From Leisingera aquaemixtae (lineage in GTDB: Bacteria; Pseudomonadota; Alphaproteobacteria; Rhodobacterales; Rhodobacteraceae): a stretch of 64,000 nucleotides of DNA. Under the pieces are notes generated by a model. The model searched no databases. It was not told the DNA's origin and saw only the letters and a program-made list of their open reading frames with translations. Each line of letters starts with the position of its first letter. Within the stretch, counting starts at the first letter, position 1. The stretch covers positions 1 through 64,000 of the forward strand of contig NZ_CYSR01000032.1 of assembly GCF_001458395.1 (NCBI RefSeq), in the 5' to 3' direction. This document shows positions 26,571 to 35,484 of the stretch, piece by piece. The position numbers were made by a program, and so were the translations under genes.

Positions 26571-27251
26571 CGAAAACTCCTTTACTCGTAACCAGAACCG
26601 GATCCTGCGTCCGGCCCGTCCCTCCAGGAGCGCCCTTTTTTAAACCGCCTGCCCCCGCAGGCGGCCGGTGCTGCAATGCGCGGCCGCTCCCTGAAACACA
26701 ATTCACCCGCCTGCTGCCGTCTTGGCCCCGGCAGCGCTTCTGCGCTGCCGTTTCCGGATCGTGATAAATACAGAACATGACCGGACAAAAACATCCTGGG
26801 CCTGGCAGCGCACACGGGCAGTCAAACACTTCTGATGCGCATTGCTGTGGATAAACCGTAGCGAATCTATCCTTTATTGTTAAGAAACTTCCCCGCCCGG
26901 GGCAGCGCTTTTTGGGCGGGCGGGCAGGCCCTGCGCCCCGGTTTCCGCCTTACCCGGCTGTTTTTCCACGCGATCTGGCCAGGGCGCCTTACCCCGTTGG
27001 CAGTGTATCCAATGGGGAAACGGTTTGTTTCCAGGGTGGATCCTGCAATTTTAAGAAACTTAATATTAGGCACCAATCAACCCTGGGTTTCTTCGATTCG
27101 CCTGGTGCGCCGCCCGCCGCTACTCCCATGGTAGTATCCGGCGCCGCCGGGCCGCGCCGCGCCGGCCTTTGGCGTACCCCCTCTGCCCGGTTTGACGCTG
27201 CGGGCACTGTGCTACCTTCATGGCATTCATAATGTCATGCCGGGGGGCAAC
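26571..27251. other. Long divergent regulatory region between two LuxR-type genes
   Basis: A 681-bp region without a credible gene. It contains TGTGGATAA at 26846-26854, the perfect complement of the DnaA box. TTAAGAAACTT occurs as a direct repeat at 26880-26890 and 27051-27061. GGAAAC and GTTTCC form an inverted repeat (27016-27032). The AT content rises around 26840-26890 and 27040-27070. Both regulator promoters must lie here. Confidence 0.6.
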
Positions 27252-28322
27252 ATGGTTGTGTTGAGTGCGTCCGCTGCGCAAGCGGGCAGGTTGGTATTTT
27301 CACGGTCTCTTCAAAGGCAAATCTCTTCTCTGACAACGCTGGCCCTGGTGCAGCCGGGGCACCGGCACGCCCCGGTTCTGACCAGTTCCGGGGCGCTTGG
27401 CGAGGCCTGCCCGGACACTGCCGCGGCGGCGCTGCGGCGCCAGCTGCAGCCCGGCGCCGTCACCAGCTTCCGCAGCCGCCGCCCGGGCCGGGCAGCCGCG
27501 CGGGCGCTGGCGGCACAGCTGCCCGCAGAGCTGGCGGCGGACCTCGCCGCGGGCCGCGGCTGGACGCTGTTTTCCTGCGGCTTCGAGGACGGCAGCGAGG
27601 ATCTGATCGCCCTGAAGCTCGAAGGCGGCCCGCATGATGCCCATTGCGGCGACATCCTGCAGGCGATCTGGCCGGTGCTGCGCGAGGACAGCTTGCGCGA
27701 GCTGGCGGGCGAGACCCAGGCGGCGGTGACCAGCGCGCTGTTGTGGACCATTTCCAAGAAGACCGACTCTGCGGTGCTGGTGCTCGACGGCGAGGGCCGC
27801 CTGCTGCATTGCAATGAATCGGGGCGCGACATGCTCGACGGCGGCGACCTGCTCAGCGACCAGGGCGGCCGCCTCAGCTGCGCCCGCCCGGGCGAGACCG
27901 CGGGGTTTTATGCGGCGGTGGCCGAATGCGCCCGCGCGCGCCGCGGCAGCGCCCGCGGCCCGCGCGAGCTGATCCTGTTCCTGGAGGACCGCCAAAGCGG
28001 CATGCGGCTGCCGGTGTCGCTGACCCGCTACCGCTGCGCCGGCGCCGATCAGCCGCTGGTGGTGGCGATCCTGCCGCGCCAGCCCGACCGCACCCGCATC
28101 GAGATGCTGGCCCAGAAGATGGGGCTGTCGCCGGCTGAGGCGCGGGTGGCGGCGCTCATTCAGCTGGGGCTGTCCAACCGCGAGGCGGCGCATATCGCGG
28201 GCCTCAAGGAGCAGACCTTCAACACCTATGCCAAGCGGGTGCTGGCCAAGCTGCAGTCGGCGGGCCGCGCCGAGATGGCGCAGCGGCTGACCTGGCAGGC
28301 CTCGCTGGGGAGGGCGTCATGA
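27252..28322 (+). CDS. LuxR-type helix-turn-helix regulator with sensor-like N-terminus
   Basis: A 356-residue protein beginning MVVLSASAAQAGRL. The middle (about residues 170-280) resembles a PAS-like sensor: SKKTDSAVLVLDGEGRLLHC and NESGRDMLDGGDLL. The C-terminus is a LuxR DNA-binding domain: LSPAEARVAALIQLGLSNRE, AAHIAGLKEQTFNTYAKRVL and AKLQ. The ATG at 27252 follows GGGGGG; earlier codons lack a ribosome site. The gene overlaps the next by four bases and lies upstream of the RTX protein and its secretion system, so it is a candidate regulator of them. No ligand can be inferred. Confidence 0.82.
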   Translation: MVVLSASAAQAGRLVFSRSLQRQISSLTTLALVQPGHRHAPVLTSSGALGEACPDTAAAALRRQLQPGAVTSFRSRRPGRAAARALAAQLPAELAADLAAGRGWTLFSCGFEDGSEDLIALKLEGGPHDAHCGDILQAIWPVLREDSLRELAGETQAAVTSALLWTISKKTDSAVLVLDGEGRLLHCNESGRDMLDGGDLLSDQGGRLSCARPGETAGFYAAVAECARARRGSARGPRELILFLEDRQSGMRLPVSLTRYRCAGADQPLVVAILPRQPDRTRIEMLAQKMGLSPAEARVAALIQLGLSNREAAHIAGLKEQTFNTYAKRVLAKLQSAGRAEMAQRLTWQASLGRAS

Positions 28323-28951
28323 ACAAGCTGACGCTGGAAGCGCCGGTGCAGGGCCCGCCCGCCCCGGCCGGCAGCCCCGCCCGCCCGGCCCAGGCCTCTT
28401 CTGAACAGGCCCCTTCTGGACAGGCCGCCCCGGCACAGGCCGCCTCTGAACCGGCGCAGGCGCAGGCCGCTCCGGACAAGCCGGCGCCGCCGCCGCGGCT
28501 GAGCGCTGCGGTGCTGGCGCAGATCGCCAAGGCCCTGCGCCAGGGCGGGCCGGACGCGCCGCCGCTGGCGGCGCAGGCCGACCTGGTGGCGCTGCACAAG
28601 CGCATCGCGGAGATGTTCACCACCCTGAACGACGGGCTCGGCGCGCAGGCGGCGCAGAAGGCGGCCGCCGACCGCGCCGCGCTGAGCGCCCGCATCGACC
28701 AGCTGGAGACGGCGGTGAACCGGATGGAAGGCGCGCTCAGGATCGAGCTGGAGCCGGTGCTGAAGGCTGCGGTGGCCGAGGCGCTGGCCCAAGCCGCCCC
28801 CAAGCCGCGCCGCCGCTGGCCGCGGGGGGTGGCGGCGGCGCTGGCGCTGGCGGCCGCGCTGGCGGCGGGCGCCTGGTGGCACACGCCGCTGCTGGCGCTG
28901 GCGGACAGCGCCGCGCCGGCCCTGGCCGGCTGGCTGGGCCGCGGCGGCTAA
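28319..28951 (+). CDS. Pro/Ala-rich coiled-coil protein with C-terminal membrane segment
   Basis: A 210-residue protein of unknown function. Residues 1-60 are Pro/Ala/Gln low complexity with repeated QAAPAQAASEPAQ-like units. Residues about 85-145 are predicted coiled coil (LVALHKRIAEMFTTLNDGL, LSARIDQLETAVNRMEGAL). After a basic stretch KPRRRWPRG a single hydrophobic helix (VAAALALAAALAAGAWW) leads to the C-terminus. The ATGA overlap with the LuxR-type gene indicates co-translation, so it may modulate that regulator or tether it to the membrane. No homologous family is recognised. Confidence 0.7.
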   Translation: MNKLTLEAPVQGPPAPAGSPARPAQASSEQAPSGQAAPAQAASEPAQAQAAPDKPAPPPRLSAAVLAQIAKALRQGGPDAPPLAAQADLVALHKRIAEMFTTLNDGLGAQAAQKAAADRAALSARIDQLETAVNRMEGALRIELEPVLKAAVAEALAQAAPKPRRRWPRGVAAALALAAALAAGAWWHTPLLALADSAAPALAGWLGRGG

Positions 28952-28962
28952 AGCGCTGATTT

Positions 28963-28980
28963 TGTCCCCATTTGGGGGCA
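28963..28980 (+). terminator. Short stem-loop after the membrane protein gene
   Basis: TGTCCCC pairs with GGGGGCA around ATTT, 12 bp past the stop codon. It is a weak terminator or processing hairpin that separates the regulator pair from the RTX gene. Confidence 0.4.
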
Positions 28981-29151
28981 TCGGCAGCGGCGCGGATGCG
29001 CTGCAATACCAGCGGAAGGCATCACGGCGCCTTTGTCACAGCGCCGCCGCAGCAGCCGCACCCGCGGCAGACCGCGCGGCAGGGGCAACGACCCGGGCGG
29101 CACAGGCTGCCCTGCCCCGCACAGTTACAGTTAACGAGGAGGACGTTTACC

Positions 29152-31590
29152 ATGGGTATCAAGGACAGAACCTCAGATTGGGAAGTCTGTAATCCGGATT
29201 GCGAGATCATCTTCAGCGACAACAAATTCGATCCGAATTACAACGACGGCACCACCGAGCGCGGCGGCACCGACGGCAATGTGATCGACCTGAACGACCA
29301 CGACGCCGGCGACAATGCCAAGGCCGGGGCCGGCGATGACGCGGTCTACGGCAACGAGCGCAACAACCGGCTCGATGGCGAAGCCGGCCAGGATTACATC
29401 GAAGGCCAGGATGGCGACGATGCGATCGAAGGCGGCACCGGCAATGACTACCTGTTCGGCGGCAATGCCGACGGCAAGGGCCATTACGTGCAGGTGATCA
29501 CCGGCTATGAAACCAAGGTCAATCCCGACACCTGGGAAGAATACCAGGTGCCGATCTACGGCCAGAAATACATCGATGACGGCGACGACTGGATCGACGG
29601 CGAGGAAGGCTGCGATTACATCGACGGCGAAACCGGCAACGACACCCTCTTGGGCGGCGAGGAAAGCGACACCGTCTTCGGCGGCAAGGGCGATGACCAC
29701 ATCTTCGGCGATGACGCGGACGGCAACTACAGCTATGCCGACGGCGACCGCGGCGACTACCTCTATGGCGAGCTCGGCGACGACTGCATGGACGGTGAAG
29801 GCGGCGACGACTGGATGTGGGGCGACATGGGCCAGTCCGGCGAAACCGCCAAGGACGGCGACGACACCATGTACGGCCGCGACGGCAACGACCGGATGAA
29901 CGGCCAAGGCGGCAATGACCGCATGGCAGGCGGCCTCGGCGACGACCTGGTGATCGGCGGCAGCGGCGATGACGAGATGTTCGGCGACGAGCGCCAGTCG
30001 CAGAATGACGACCTTGATTTCGGCGCCGACAGCGGCACCGGCAACAAGGACGAGCAGGTCGACGGCGACGACTGCATGCTGGGCGGCAGCGGCAACGACA
30101 CCATGGACGGCCAGGGCGGCGACGACACCATGTTCGGTGAAGACGACGACGACCTGATGCAGGGCGGCCGCGGCGACGACCTGATGGATGGCGGCGCAGG
30201 CCGCGATGACGTCAACGGCGGCGCCGGCCACGACACCATGCGCGGCGGCTCCAACAACGACGTGCTGGAAGGCGGCGCCCAGGGCGACCTGATCTTCGGC
30301 GACAGCGGCACCAACCTCGGCGCCGACGTCAACGGCTACAAGATCGACTGGGATTGCTGCGACGACGATGAGCAGGCCACCGCAGCCGACAGCAACCATG
30401 CCCCGACGGATGAAGGGCTGAAAGAAGTCGACTGCCCGGACTGCTACACCCCGATCGACGAAGGCCCGGACGGCAATGACCGGATCCGCGGCGGCGGCGG
30501 CGACGACACCATGTTCGGCGAAGGCGGCAATGACGTTATCATCGGCGGCCGCGGCGACGACGAAGGCTATGGCGGCGACGGCAATGACCGGCTCTATGGC
30601 CGCAAGGGCAACGATCTGCTGCACGGCAACGATGGCGACGATTGCGTCCACGGCAATGAAGGCCATGACCGTCTGTATGGCGACGCCGGCAATGACACCA
30701 TCCGCGGCGGCGAAGATTCCGACAAAGCCTGGGGCGGCACCGGCAACGACAAGATCTACGGCGATGAAGGCGATGACTTCCTCTACGGCGAGGAAGGCAA
30801 CGACAAGATCAAAGGCGGAGACGGCAATGACGTGGCCCATGGCGGCGACGGCAGGGACACTGTCAAAGGCAACGATGGCAATGACTTCCTCGACGGCAAC
30901 GACGGCGACGACAAGGTGCTTGGCGGCAGCGGCAAGGACGTGCTGCAGGGCGGCAATGGCGACGACTACCTGAACGGCGGCGCCGACCGCGACTGCCTCT
31001 ATGGCGAAGCCGGCAACGACCGTCTGGACGGCGGCACCGGCGGCGACTTCCTCGACGGCGGTTTCGGCAACGACACCCTGTTCGGCGGCGCCGGCGACTA
31101 CAACGACTTCCTGAAAGGCGGCGAGGGCCGTGACCGGCTGTACGGCGGCGACGGCAAGGATGTCTTCATCATCGATCTCGAATGGGATGGCGCCATGTTC
31201 TCGTCCAGCGACGGCACCGACACCATCCACGACTTCGACATCGATCAGGACCACGACGTGCTGCTGTTCCGTGTCACCAACGTGGGCGGCGGTCTCGGCA
31301 CCTCGGCGCAGGATGCCTTTGGGGCGCTCGACGGCGGCGGCGCCACCGTCACCGACAATGGCACCGACACCCAGATCAGCGCGGGCGGCGCCACGGTGAA
31401 CATCCTCGGCCTGACCGGCCGCGAGGCGCCGTTCTCCTCGCTCGGCCAGGACGCCATCCCGATCGGCGGCGTCGGCATCAACGCGGTGACCACCGGCGAT
31501 GCGGGCTCTTACGAGGCGATCCGGGTGCTGACCTCAGACACCGGCTTTGACGACAGCTACGACAACATCTGGGGTCCCACTGCCGTCTGA
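29152..31590 (+). CDS. RTX calcium-binding repeat protein, type I secreted
   Basis: An 812-residue acidic protein with no signal peptide, start fixed by GAGGAGG before the ATG at 29152. From about residue 50 to 680 it is almost entirely nonapeptide RTX repeats of the GGxGxDxLx type, such as GGDGNDRLYG and GEAGNDRLDG. A C-terminal block has DVFIIDLEWDGAMF and DTIHDFDIDQDHDVLLF, typical of type I secretion targets. Calcium would fold the repeats outside the cell. It contains eleven cysteines, including VCNPDCE, WDCCDDD and VDCPDCY, which is unusual because RTX exoproteins normally avoid Cys. No catalytic domain is seen, so a structural matrix or adhesion role is likely. The next two genes encode its probable exporter. 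Confidence 0.92.
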   Translation: MGIKDRTSDWEVCNPDCEIIFSDNKFDPNYNDGTTERGGTDGNVIDLNDHDAGDNAKAGAGDDAVYGNERNNRLDGEAGQDYIEGQDGDDAIEGGTGNDYLFGGNADGKGHYVQVITGYETKVNPDTWEEYQVPIYGQKYIDDGDDWIDGEEGCDYIDGETGNDTLLGGEESDTVFGGKGDDHIFGDDADGNYSYADGDRGDYLYGELGDDCMDGEGGDDWMWGDMGQSGETAKDGDDTMYGRDGNDRMNGQGGNDRMAGGLGDDLVIGGSGDDEMFGDERQSQNDDLDFGADSGTGNKDEQVDGDDCMLGGSGNDTMDGQGGDDTMFGEDDDDLMQGGRGDDLMDGGAGRDDVNGGAGHDTMRGGSNNDVLEGGAQGDLIFGDSGTNLGADVNGYKIDWDCCDDDEQATAADSNHAPTDEGLKEVDCPDCYTPIDEGPDGNDRIRGGGGDDTMFGEGGNDVIIGGRGDDEGYGGDGNDRLYGRKGNDLLHGNDGDDCVHGNEGHDRLYGDAGNDTIRGGEDSDKAWGGTGNDKIYGDEGDDFLYGEEGNDKIKGGDGNDVAHGGDGRDTVKGNDGNDFLDGNDGDDKVLGGSGKDVLQGGNGDDYLNGGADRDCLYGEAGNDRLDGGTGGDFLDGGFGNDTLFGGAGDYNDFLKGGEGRDRLYGGDGKDVFIIDLEWDGAMFSSSDGTDTIHDFDIDQDHDVLLFRVTNVGGGLGTSAQDAFGALDGGGATVTDNGTDTQISAGGATVNILGLTGREAPFSSLGQDAIPIGGVGINAVTTGDAGSYEAIRVLTSDTGFDDSYDNIWGPTAV

Positions 31591-31603
31591 GCCTTAGGAA
31601 CGG

Positions 31604-31629
31604 CGGGCCCGGGGGAAACCCCGGGCCCG
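31604..31629 (+). terminator. Strong stem-loop between RTX gene and its transporter
   Basis: CGGGCCCGGGG and CCCCGGGCCCG form an 11-bp stem closed by a GAAA tetraloop, 13 bp past the stop codon. No T-run follows. It would stabilise the RTX mRNA and attenuate expression of the transporter genes. Confidence 0.7.
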
Positions 31630-31744
31630 TCCAGCCCTGGTTCAGGACAGCGATTTGGTCCCCGGCCAAGGATTGCATCCTTGGACCAGGGCGCTGTTCT
31701 CCAGATTTCATAACTTCACTTCGTGCAGCCGGGGGGCTACGACA

Positions 31745-33523
31745 ATGAAGGTAAGACGGGTATTTGATGGTCAGCGGGGCGTGCTTGCCGCCATCTTCAT
31801 GGCAAGCATCTTTGTGAACCTCCTTGTCCTGACAGCGCCGCTCTACATGCTGCAACTGTTTGCCCGGGTCATGGCCTCGGGCAGCATTCCAACCTTGATT
31901 GCTCTGACCACCGGCGCAGCGATTGCGCTGGTGTTCTTTTTTCTGTTCGACATGATCCGCCAGCGCCTGGTGGCGCGGCTTGGGTCGCGGCTGGAGGCGC
32001 GGCTCAGCCCGGTGGTGCTGGACGGCATGATCAGCGGCCGCCTGCCGCCGCACCTGGCCCGCGCCGAACCCATCCGCGACATCCAGGAGCTGCGCGGCTT
32101 TGTCACCAGCCCGGTGTTCCTGGCGCTTCTGGACGCGCCCTGGTCGGTGATCTTCCTGGCGCTGATCTTCATGTTCAGCCCGGTCCTGGGCGCGGTGGCG
32201 CTGGTCGGCATCGCGCTGCTGTTCAGCCTCGGGCTGCTCAGCGAGATGATGGCCCGCAAACCCTTGGAGACGGCCGGCAAACAGGCCGCCGAGACCAATG
32301 CCGCAGTGGCGGAGATGATGGCCAATGCCGGGCTGATCCACGCCATGGGCAAGACCGCGCCGCTGATCCGGCGCTGGCAGCTCAAGGCGTTCTCCGCCCT
32401 GGTCTTCAACACCCTGGCCACCGACCGGGTGGCGCTGATGACCTCGCTGGCCAAGGCGGTGCGGATGGGGCTGCAGATCGCGGTGCTGGGCGTGGGCGTG
32501 GTGCTGGTGATCAACAGCCAGCTGACACCGGGGCTGATGATTGCCTCCTCGATCCTGCTGGGCCGCGCCGCGGCACCGGTGGAGCAGTCGATCGCCGGCT
32601 GGCGCGGCTTTTTGAAGGCGCGCGGCGCGCACGGGCGGCTGAATGACTTCCTGGCCCATCTCGGCGCCGCGCCGGAGCGGCTGGAGCTGCCCGCGCCCGA
32701 GGGCCGGCTGTCGGTGGAAAATGCCACCGTGGTGCTGCCCGGGCGGCCGGATCCGGTCCTGCTGGACATCACGCTGGAGCTGAAGCCGGGCCAGTCGCTG
32801 GGCCTCATCGGCCCCTCCGGCGCGGGCAAGACCACATTGGCCCATGCGCTGGCCGGGCTGCAGCCCTTGGTGCGCGGCCATATCCGCATTGACGATGCCG
32901 CGCTCACCGACTGGGATCCGGCGCAGATCGGCCAGCATATCGGCTTCCTGCCGCAGCGGGTGGAGCTGTTCCAGGGCACGGTGGCGGAAAACATCGCCCT
33001 GATGGACCCGGACGCCAAACCCTCCGATGTGGTGGCAGCCGCCAAGCTGGCGCAGGTGCATGAGATGATCCTGGCGCTGCCCGGCGGCTACAACGCCGAG
33101 GTCGGCCCGCGCGGCGAGTTCCTGTCGGCAGGCCAGCGCCAGCGCATCGGCCTGGCGCGCGCCTTCTTCGGCGACCGCAAGCTGATCGTGCTGGATGAGC
33201 CGAACGCCAATCTCGACCCCGAGGGCGAGGAGGCGCTGGCCACCGCCATCGAAGAAGCCTGCGCCCGCGGCGCCGCGGTGGTGGCGGTGACCCACCGGCT
33301 CAGCCTGCTGCGCCGGGTCAGCCATGCGGCGCTCTTGCAGCAGGGCCGCATCGCCCGCTTCGGCGAGGCCCGCCAGGTGATCGAGGCGGCCGCCCAGCCG
33401 ATGGCCGCCGCCCGGACGCATCAGGACGATCCCAAAATAGCCCCCTTCCGCCACCGCAACGCGGAAGGGGGCGGCACCGGGCCCACCGCGGACGCGCCCG
33501 GCCATAAAGGAGCAAGCGCATGA
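31745..33523 (+). CDS. Type I secretion ABC transporter (permease-ATPase)
   Basis: A 592-residue half-transporter of the PrtD/HlyB class without a peptidase domain. Membrane helices span about residues 15-290 (AIFMASIFVNLLVLTAPLYM, SVIFLALIFMFSPVLGAVAL). The ATPase has Walker A GPSGAGKTT near 357, signature LSAGQRQRIGLARAFF, Walker B LIVLDEPNANLD and the H-loop VTHR. The C-terminal tail after QVIEAAAQPM is disordered. It would export the RTX protein encoded just upstream, using the HlyD protein encoded immediately downstream with a four-base overlap. The ATG at 31745 follows a GGGGGG tract; longer upstream starts lack this. Confidence 0.93.
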   Translation: MKVRRVFDGQRGVLAAIFMASIFVNLLVLTAPLYMLQLFARVMASGSIPTLIALTTGAAIALVFFFLFDMIRQRLVARLGSRLEARLSPVVLDGMISGRLPPHLARAEPIRDIQELRGFVTSPVFLALLDAPWSVIFLALIFMFSPVLGAVALVGIALLFSLGLLSEMMARKPLETAGKQAAETNAAVAEMMANAGLIHAMGKTAPLIRRWQLKAFSALVFNTLATDRVALMTSLAKAVRMGLQIAVLGVGVVLVINSQLTPGLMIASSILLGRAAAPVEQSIAGWRGFLKARGAHGRLNDFLAHLGAAPERLELPAPEGRLSVENATVVLPGRPDPVLLDITLELKPGQSLGLIGPSGAGKTTLAHALAGLQPLVRGHIRIDDAALTDWDPAQIGQHIGFLPQRVELFQGTVAENIALMDPDAKPSDVVAAAKLAQVHEMILALPGGYNAEVGPRGEFLSAGQRQRIGLARAFFGDRKLIVLDEPNANLDPEGEEALATAIEEACARGAAVVAVTHRLSLLRRVSHAALLQQGRIARFGEARQVIEAAAQPMAAARTHQDDPKIAPFRHRNAEGGGTGPTADAPGHKGASA

Positions 33524-34935
33524 GTCTGGTGGAACATGACAGCCGCAGCCCGGCAGAGACCGGCCGCGCCGCGGCCAAGGGCGGCTTCCGCGACCTGATG
33601 CCCGCCGGCAGCAGCCCGGATGTGCCGCTGCCCGGGCGGCCGCCGACCCGGGTGCGCCAGCTGGTGCTGTGGATGGTGGTCTGCGGCTTCGGCCTGTTCG
33701 GCGGGCTGGTGTTCTGGGCCACCCAGGCCGAGCTGACCAGCGCGGTGGTGGCGCCGGGCGCCTTCAACGTGGCCGGCGACCGGCTGGCGGTGCAGCATCT
33801 GGAAGGCGGCATCCTGCGCGAGCTGAACATCACCGAGGGCAGCCGGGTCGCCAAGGGCCAGGTGGTCGCCCGGCTCGACGGCCGCCGCATCCAGGCGCAG
33901 CTGGCGATCCTGAACGGCCAGCGGGCCAGCCTGCTGGCGCAGCAGGCCCGGCTGGACGCGGAGCTGAAGGGCACGGACAGCCTGCAGCCCGGCGCCGGGC
34001 TGCAGCAGCTCATCGCCCGGATGCCGGAACTGGCGCAGCTGGTGGCGGTGCAGCGCGACCTGCTCAGCTCCAACCGGGCGCTCTACCAGGGCCAGATGGA
34101 AATCCTCCAGGGCCGCATCACCCAGCTCAACGACCAGCTCAAGGGCCGCGATGCCCGCATCCGGGCCACCGAGGAGCAGCTGGCGCTGGTGCAGGCGGAG
34201 CTGGCCGACCTGGCCGGGCTGTTCGAAAAGGGGCTGGTGCCGAAAACCCGCATCAGCCAGCGGCAGATGCAGCAGAGCGGCCTCCTCGGCACCCTTGGCG
34301 CGATGGAAAGCGACCGCGGCAACGTGCTGGAGCAGATCGGCGAGATGGAGGAGCGGCGGCTGCAGGCCGGCCGCGACCGGGCGGCGCGGATCGCCGCCGA
34401 AAGCCAGGACGTGCAGGAGCAGCTGCTGGATCTGCACCAGCGGCTGGATGCCACCCGCGACGTGGCCGAACGGCTGACCATCCGCGCGCCGCGCGACGGC
34501 CGGGTGGTCGGGCTGGCGATCAACACCCTGGGCCAGGTGGTGGATCCCGGCCAGACCATCCTGGAGCTGATGCCCGAGGATACGGGCCTGCTGGTGGAAA
34601 CCCAGGTGGCGGTGGCCGATATCGACGAGGTTGCGATGGGCAGCCTGGCGCGGGTGCAATTGACCGCCTACAGCTTCCGCTCCACCCCGCCAGTGACCGG
34701 CGAGGTGGTGATGGTGGCCGCGGGCAGCAGCATCGACCAGATGACCGGCCAGCCCTATTACCCGGTGCATATCCGCATCGATGAGGCGGATCTGGCCGCC
34801 CTGCCCAATGTGAAGGCGCTGCCCGGCATGCCGGCCCAGGCGATGATCGAAACCGGCCGCCAGACGCTGGCCGATTACTTGATCAGCCCGGTGCTCTCCA
34901 GCATGTCGCAGGCCTTGAAGGAAGGCAGCGGCTGA
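33520..34935 (+). CDS. HlyD-family membrane fusion protein of type I secretion
   Basis: A 471-residue periplasmic adaptor. A cytoplasmic N-tail is followed by one membrane helix near residues 50-68 (LVLWMVVCGFGLFGGLVFWA) and the lipoyl-like half motifs LAVQHLEGGILRELNITEGS and GQVVARLDGRRIQ. A long coiled-coil hairpin (about 120-310) leads to the beta-barrel part with IRAPRDGRVVGLAINTLGQV. It links the ABC protein to an outer-membrane TolC, which is not present in the window. The ATGA overlap ties it to the ABC gene. A strong terminator follows. Confidence 0.93.
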   Translation: MSLVEHDSRSPAETGRAAAKGGFRDLMPAGSSPDVPLPGRPPTRVRQLVLWMVVCGFGLFGGLVFWATQAELTSAVVAPGAFNVAGDRLAVQHLEGGILRELNITEGSRVAKGQVVARLDGRRIQAQLAILNGQRASLLAQQARLDAELKGTDSLQPGAGLQQLIARMPELAQLVAVQRDLLSSNRALYQGQMEILQGRITQLNDQLKGRDARIRATEEQLALVQAELADLAGLFEKGLVPKTRISQRQMQQSGLLGTLGAMESDRGNVLEQIGEMEERRLQAGRDRAARIAAESQDVQEQLLDLHQRLDATRDVAERLTIRAPRDGRVVGLAINTLGQVVDPGQTILELMPEDTGLLVETQVAVADIDEVAMGSLARVQLTAYSFRSTPPVTGEVVMVAAGSSIDQMTGQPYYPVHIRIDEADLAALPNVKALPGMPAQAMIETGRQTLADYLISPVLSSMSQALKEGSG

Positions 34936-35268
34936 CGCCGCCCAGTCAGGAGGGCCGCGGTTCCGGGGGGAGGGCCGCAGCCTGTCCGGGCCCGCCTCAG
35001 CCGACAGGGCTGAGGCGGGCCTGTTATCTTTCCGGGGTGTCCGCCCTCCCGCCGCGTCCCCCCATGCCTGCCCCCTGCCGCCGGGCAGGCGCCTGGAAAA
35101 GGCGGGGCCGCCTGACCCATGGCGGGCACAGGATAGCCCTCAGCACCCCCGCCCTATCCTTTGGTGCAGCAGCGCCGCCGGTGCCGCCGTGCTAGAAAGG
35201 GTTCAACAGGCAGACACAGCCAGCTGCCGCCCAGACACACAGACACACAGACCGCAGGAGACACCCCC
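34936..35268. other. Intergenic region with terminator and upstream of a small gene
   Basis: About 330 bp. The left part holds the terminator at 34989-35028. The right part includes short CAGACACA-type direct repeats at 35209-35251, just before the ribosome site of the 71-residue gene. No other gene is seen. Confidence 0.5.
34989..35028 (+). terminator. Rho-independent terminator of the RTX/T1SS operon
   Basis: GGCCCGCCTCAGCC pairs perfectly with GGCTGAGGCGGGCC, a 14-bp stem with a five-base loop, followed by TGTTATCTTT. Confidence 0.85.
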
Positions 35269-35484
35269 ATGACCCTGATCAGCACCCTCACCGGCGTTAC
35301 CGCAAGCCTGGCAGCCGTGGCCGCGGGCTTTCTCCTGGGCCTGCCGCTGCTGGCCCTGGCCCTGATCTACCCCATCGCCGGGGTGCTGGGCTGCACCGCC
35401 TGCCAGTGGGCGCTGGAACAGCGCGAGCGCCTGGCCGCCGGACCGCAGCTGGCCTATTACTCGCCGCGCGCCTATTTCGGCTGA
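35269..35484 (+). CDS. Small hydrophobic membrane protein
   Basis: A 71-residue protein, start fixed by AGGAG eight bases before the ATG at 35269. A nearly continuous hydrophobic region (VTASLAAVAAGFLLGLPLLA then LALIYPIAGVLGCTACQW) probably makes two membrane helices. It is followed by a short charged tail (LEQRERLAAG) ending AYYSPRAYFG. The function is unknown. It lies between the secretion operon terminator and the replication cassette. Confidence 0.6.
   Translation: MTLISTLTGVTASLAAVAAGFLLGLPLLALALIYPIAGVLGCTACQWALEQRERLAAGPQLAYYSPRAYFG

Noticed and set aside
25616-26591. Overlapping plus-strand frames across the regulator and its downstream gap
   Set aside because: Arg/Pro/Ala-rich shadows of the LuxR-type gene and GC-rich intergenic DNA.
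26509-26829. Minus-strand frame upstream of the CsgD-like regulator
   Set aside because: Overlaps the regulator start in another frame, has no ribosome site, and its sequence resembles no protein family.
29300-31180. Regular short repeats that could suggest a CRISPR array
   Set aside because: The period is 9 codons of a translated RTX repeat in one open frame, with no unique spacers.
29173-31254. Long open frame of about 690 codons opposite the RTX gene
   Set aside because: It mirrors the repeated GGCGACGGC-type codons of the RTX gene and yields a Val/Ala/Ile-rich sequence without domains; no ribosome site.
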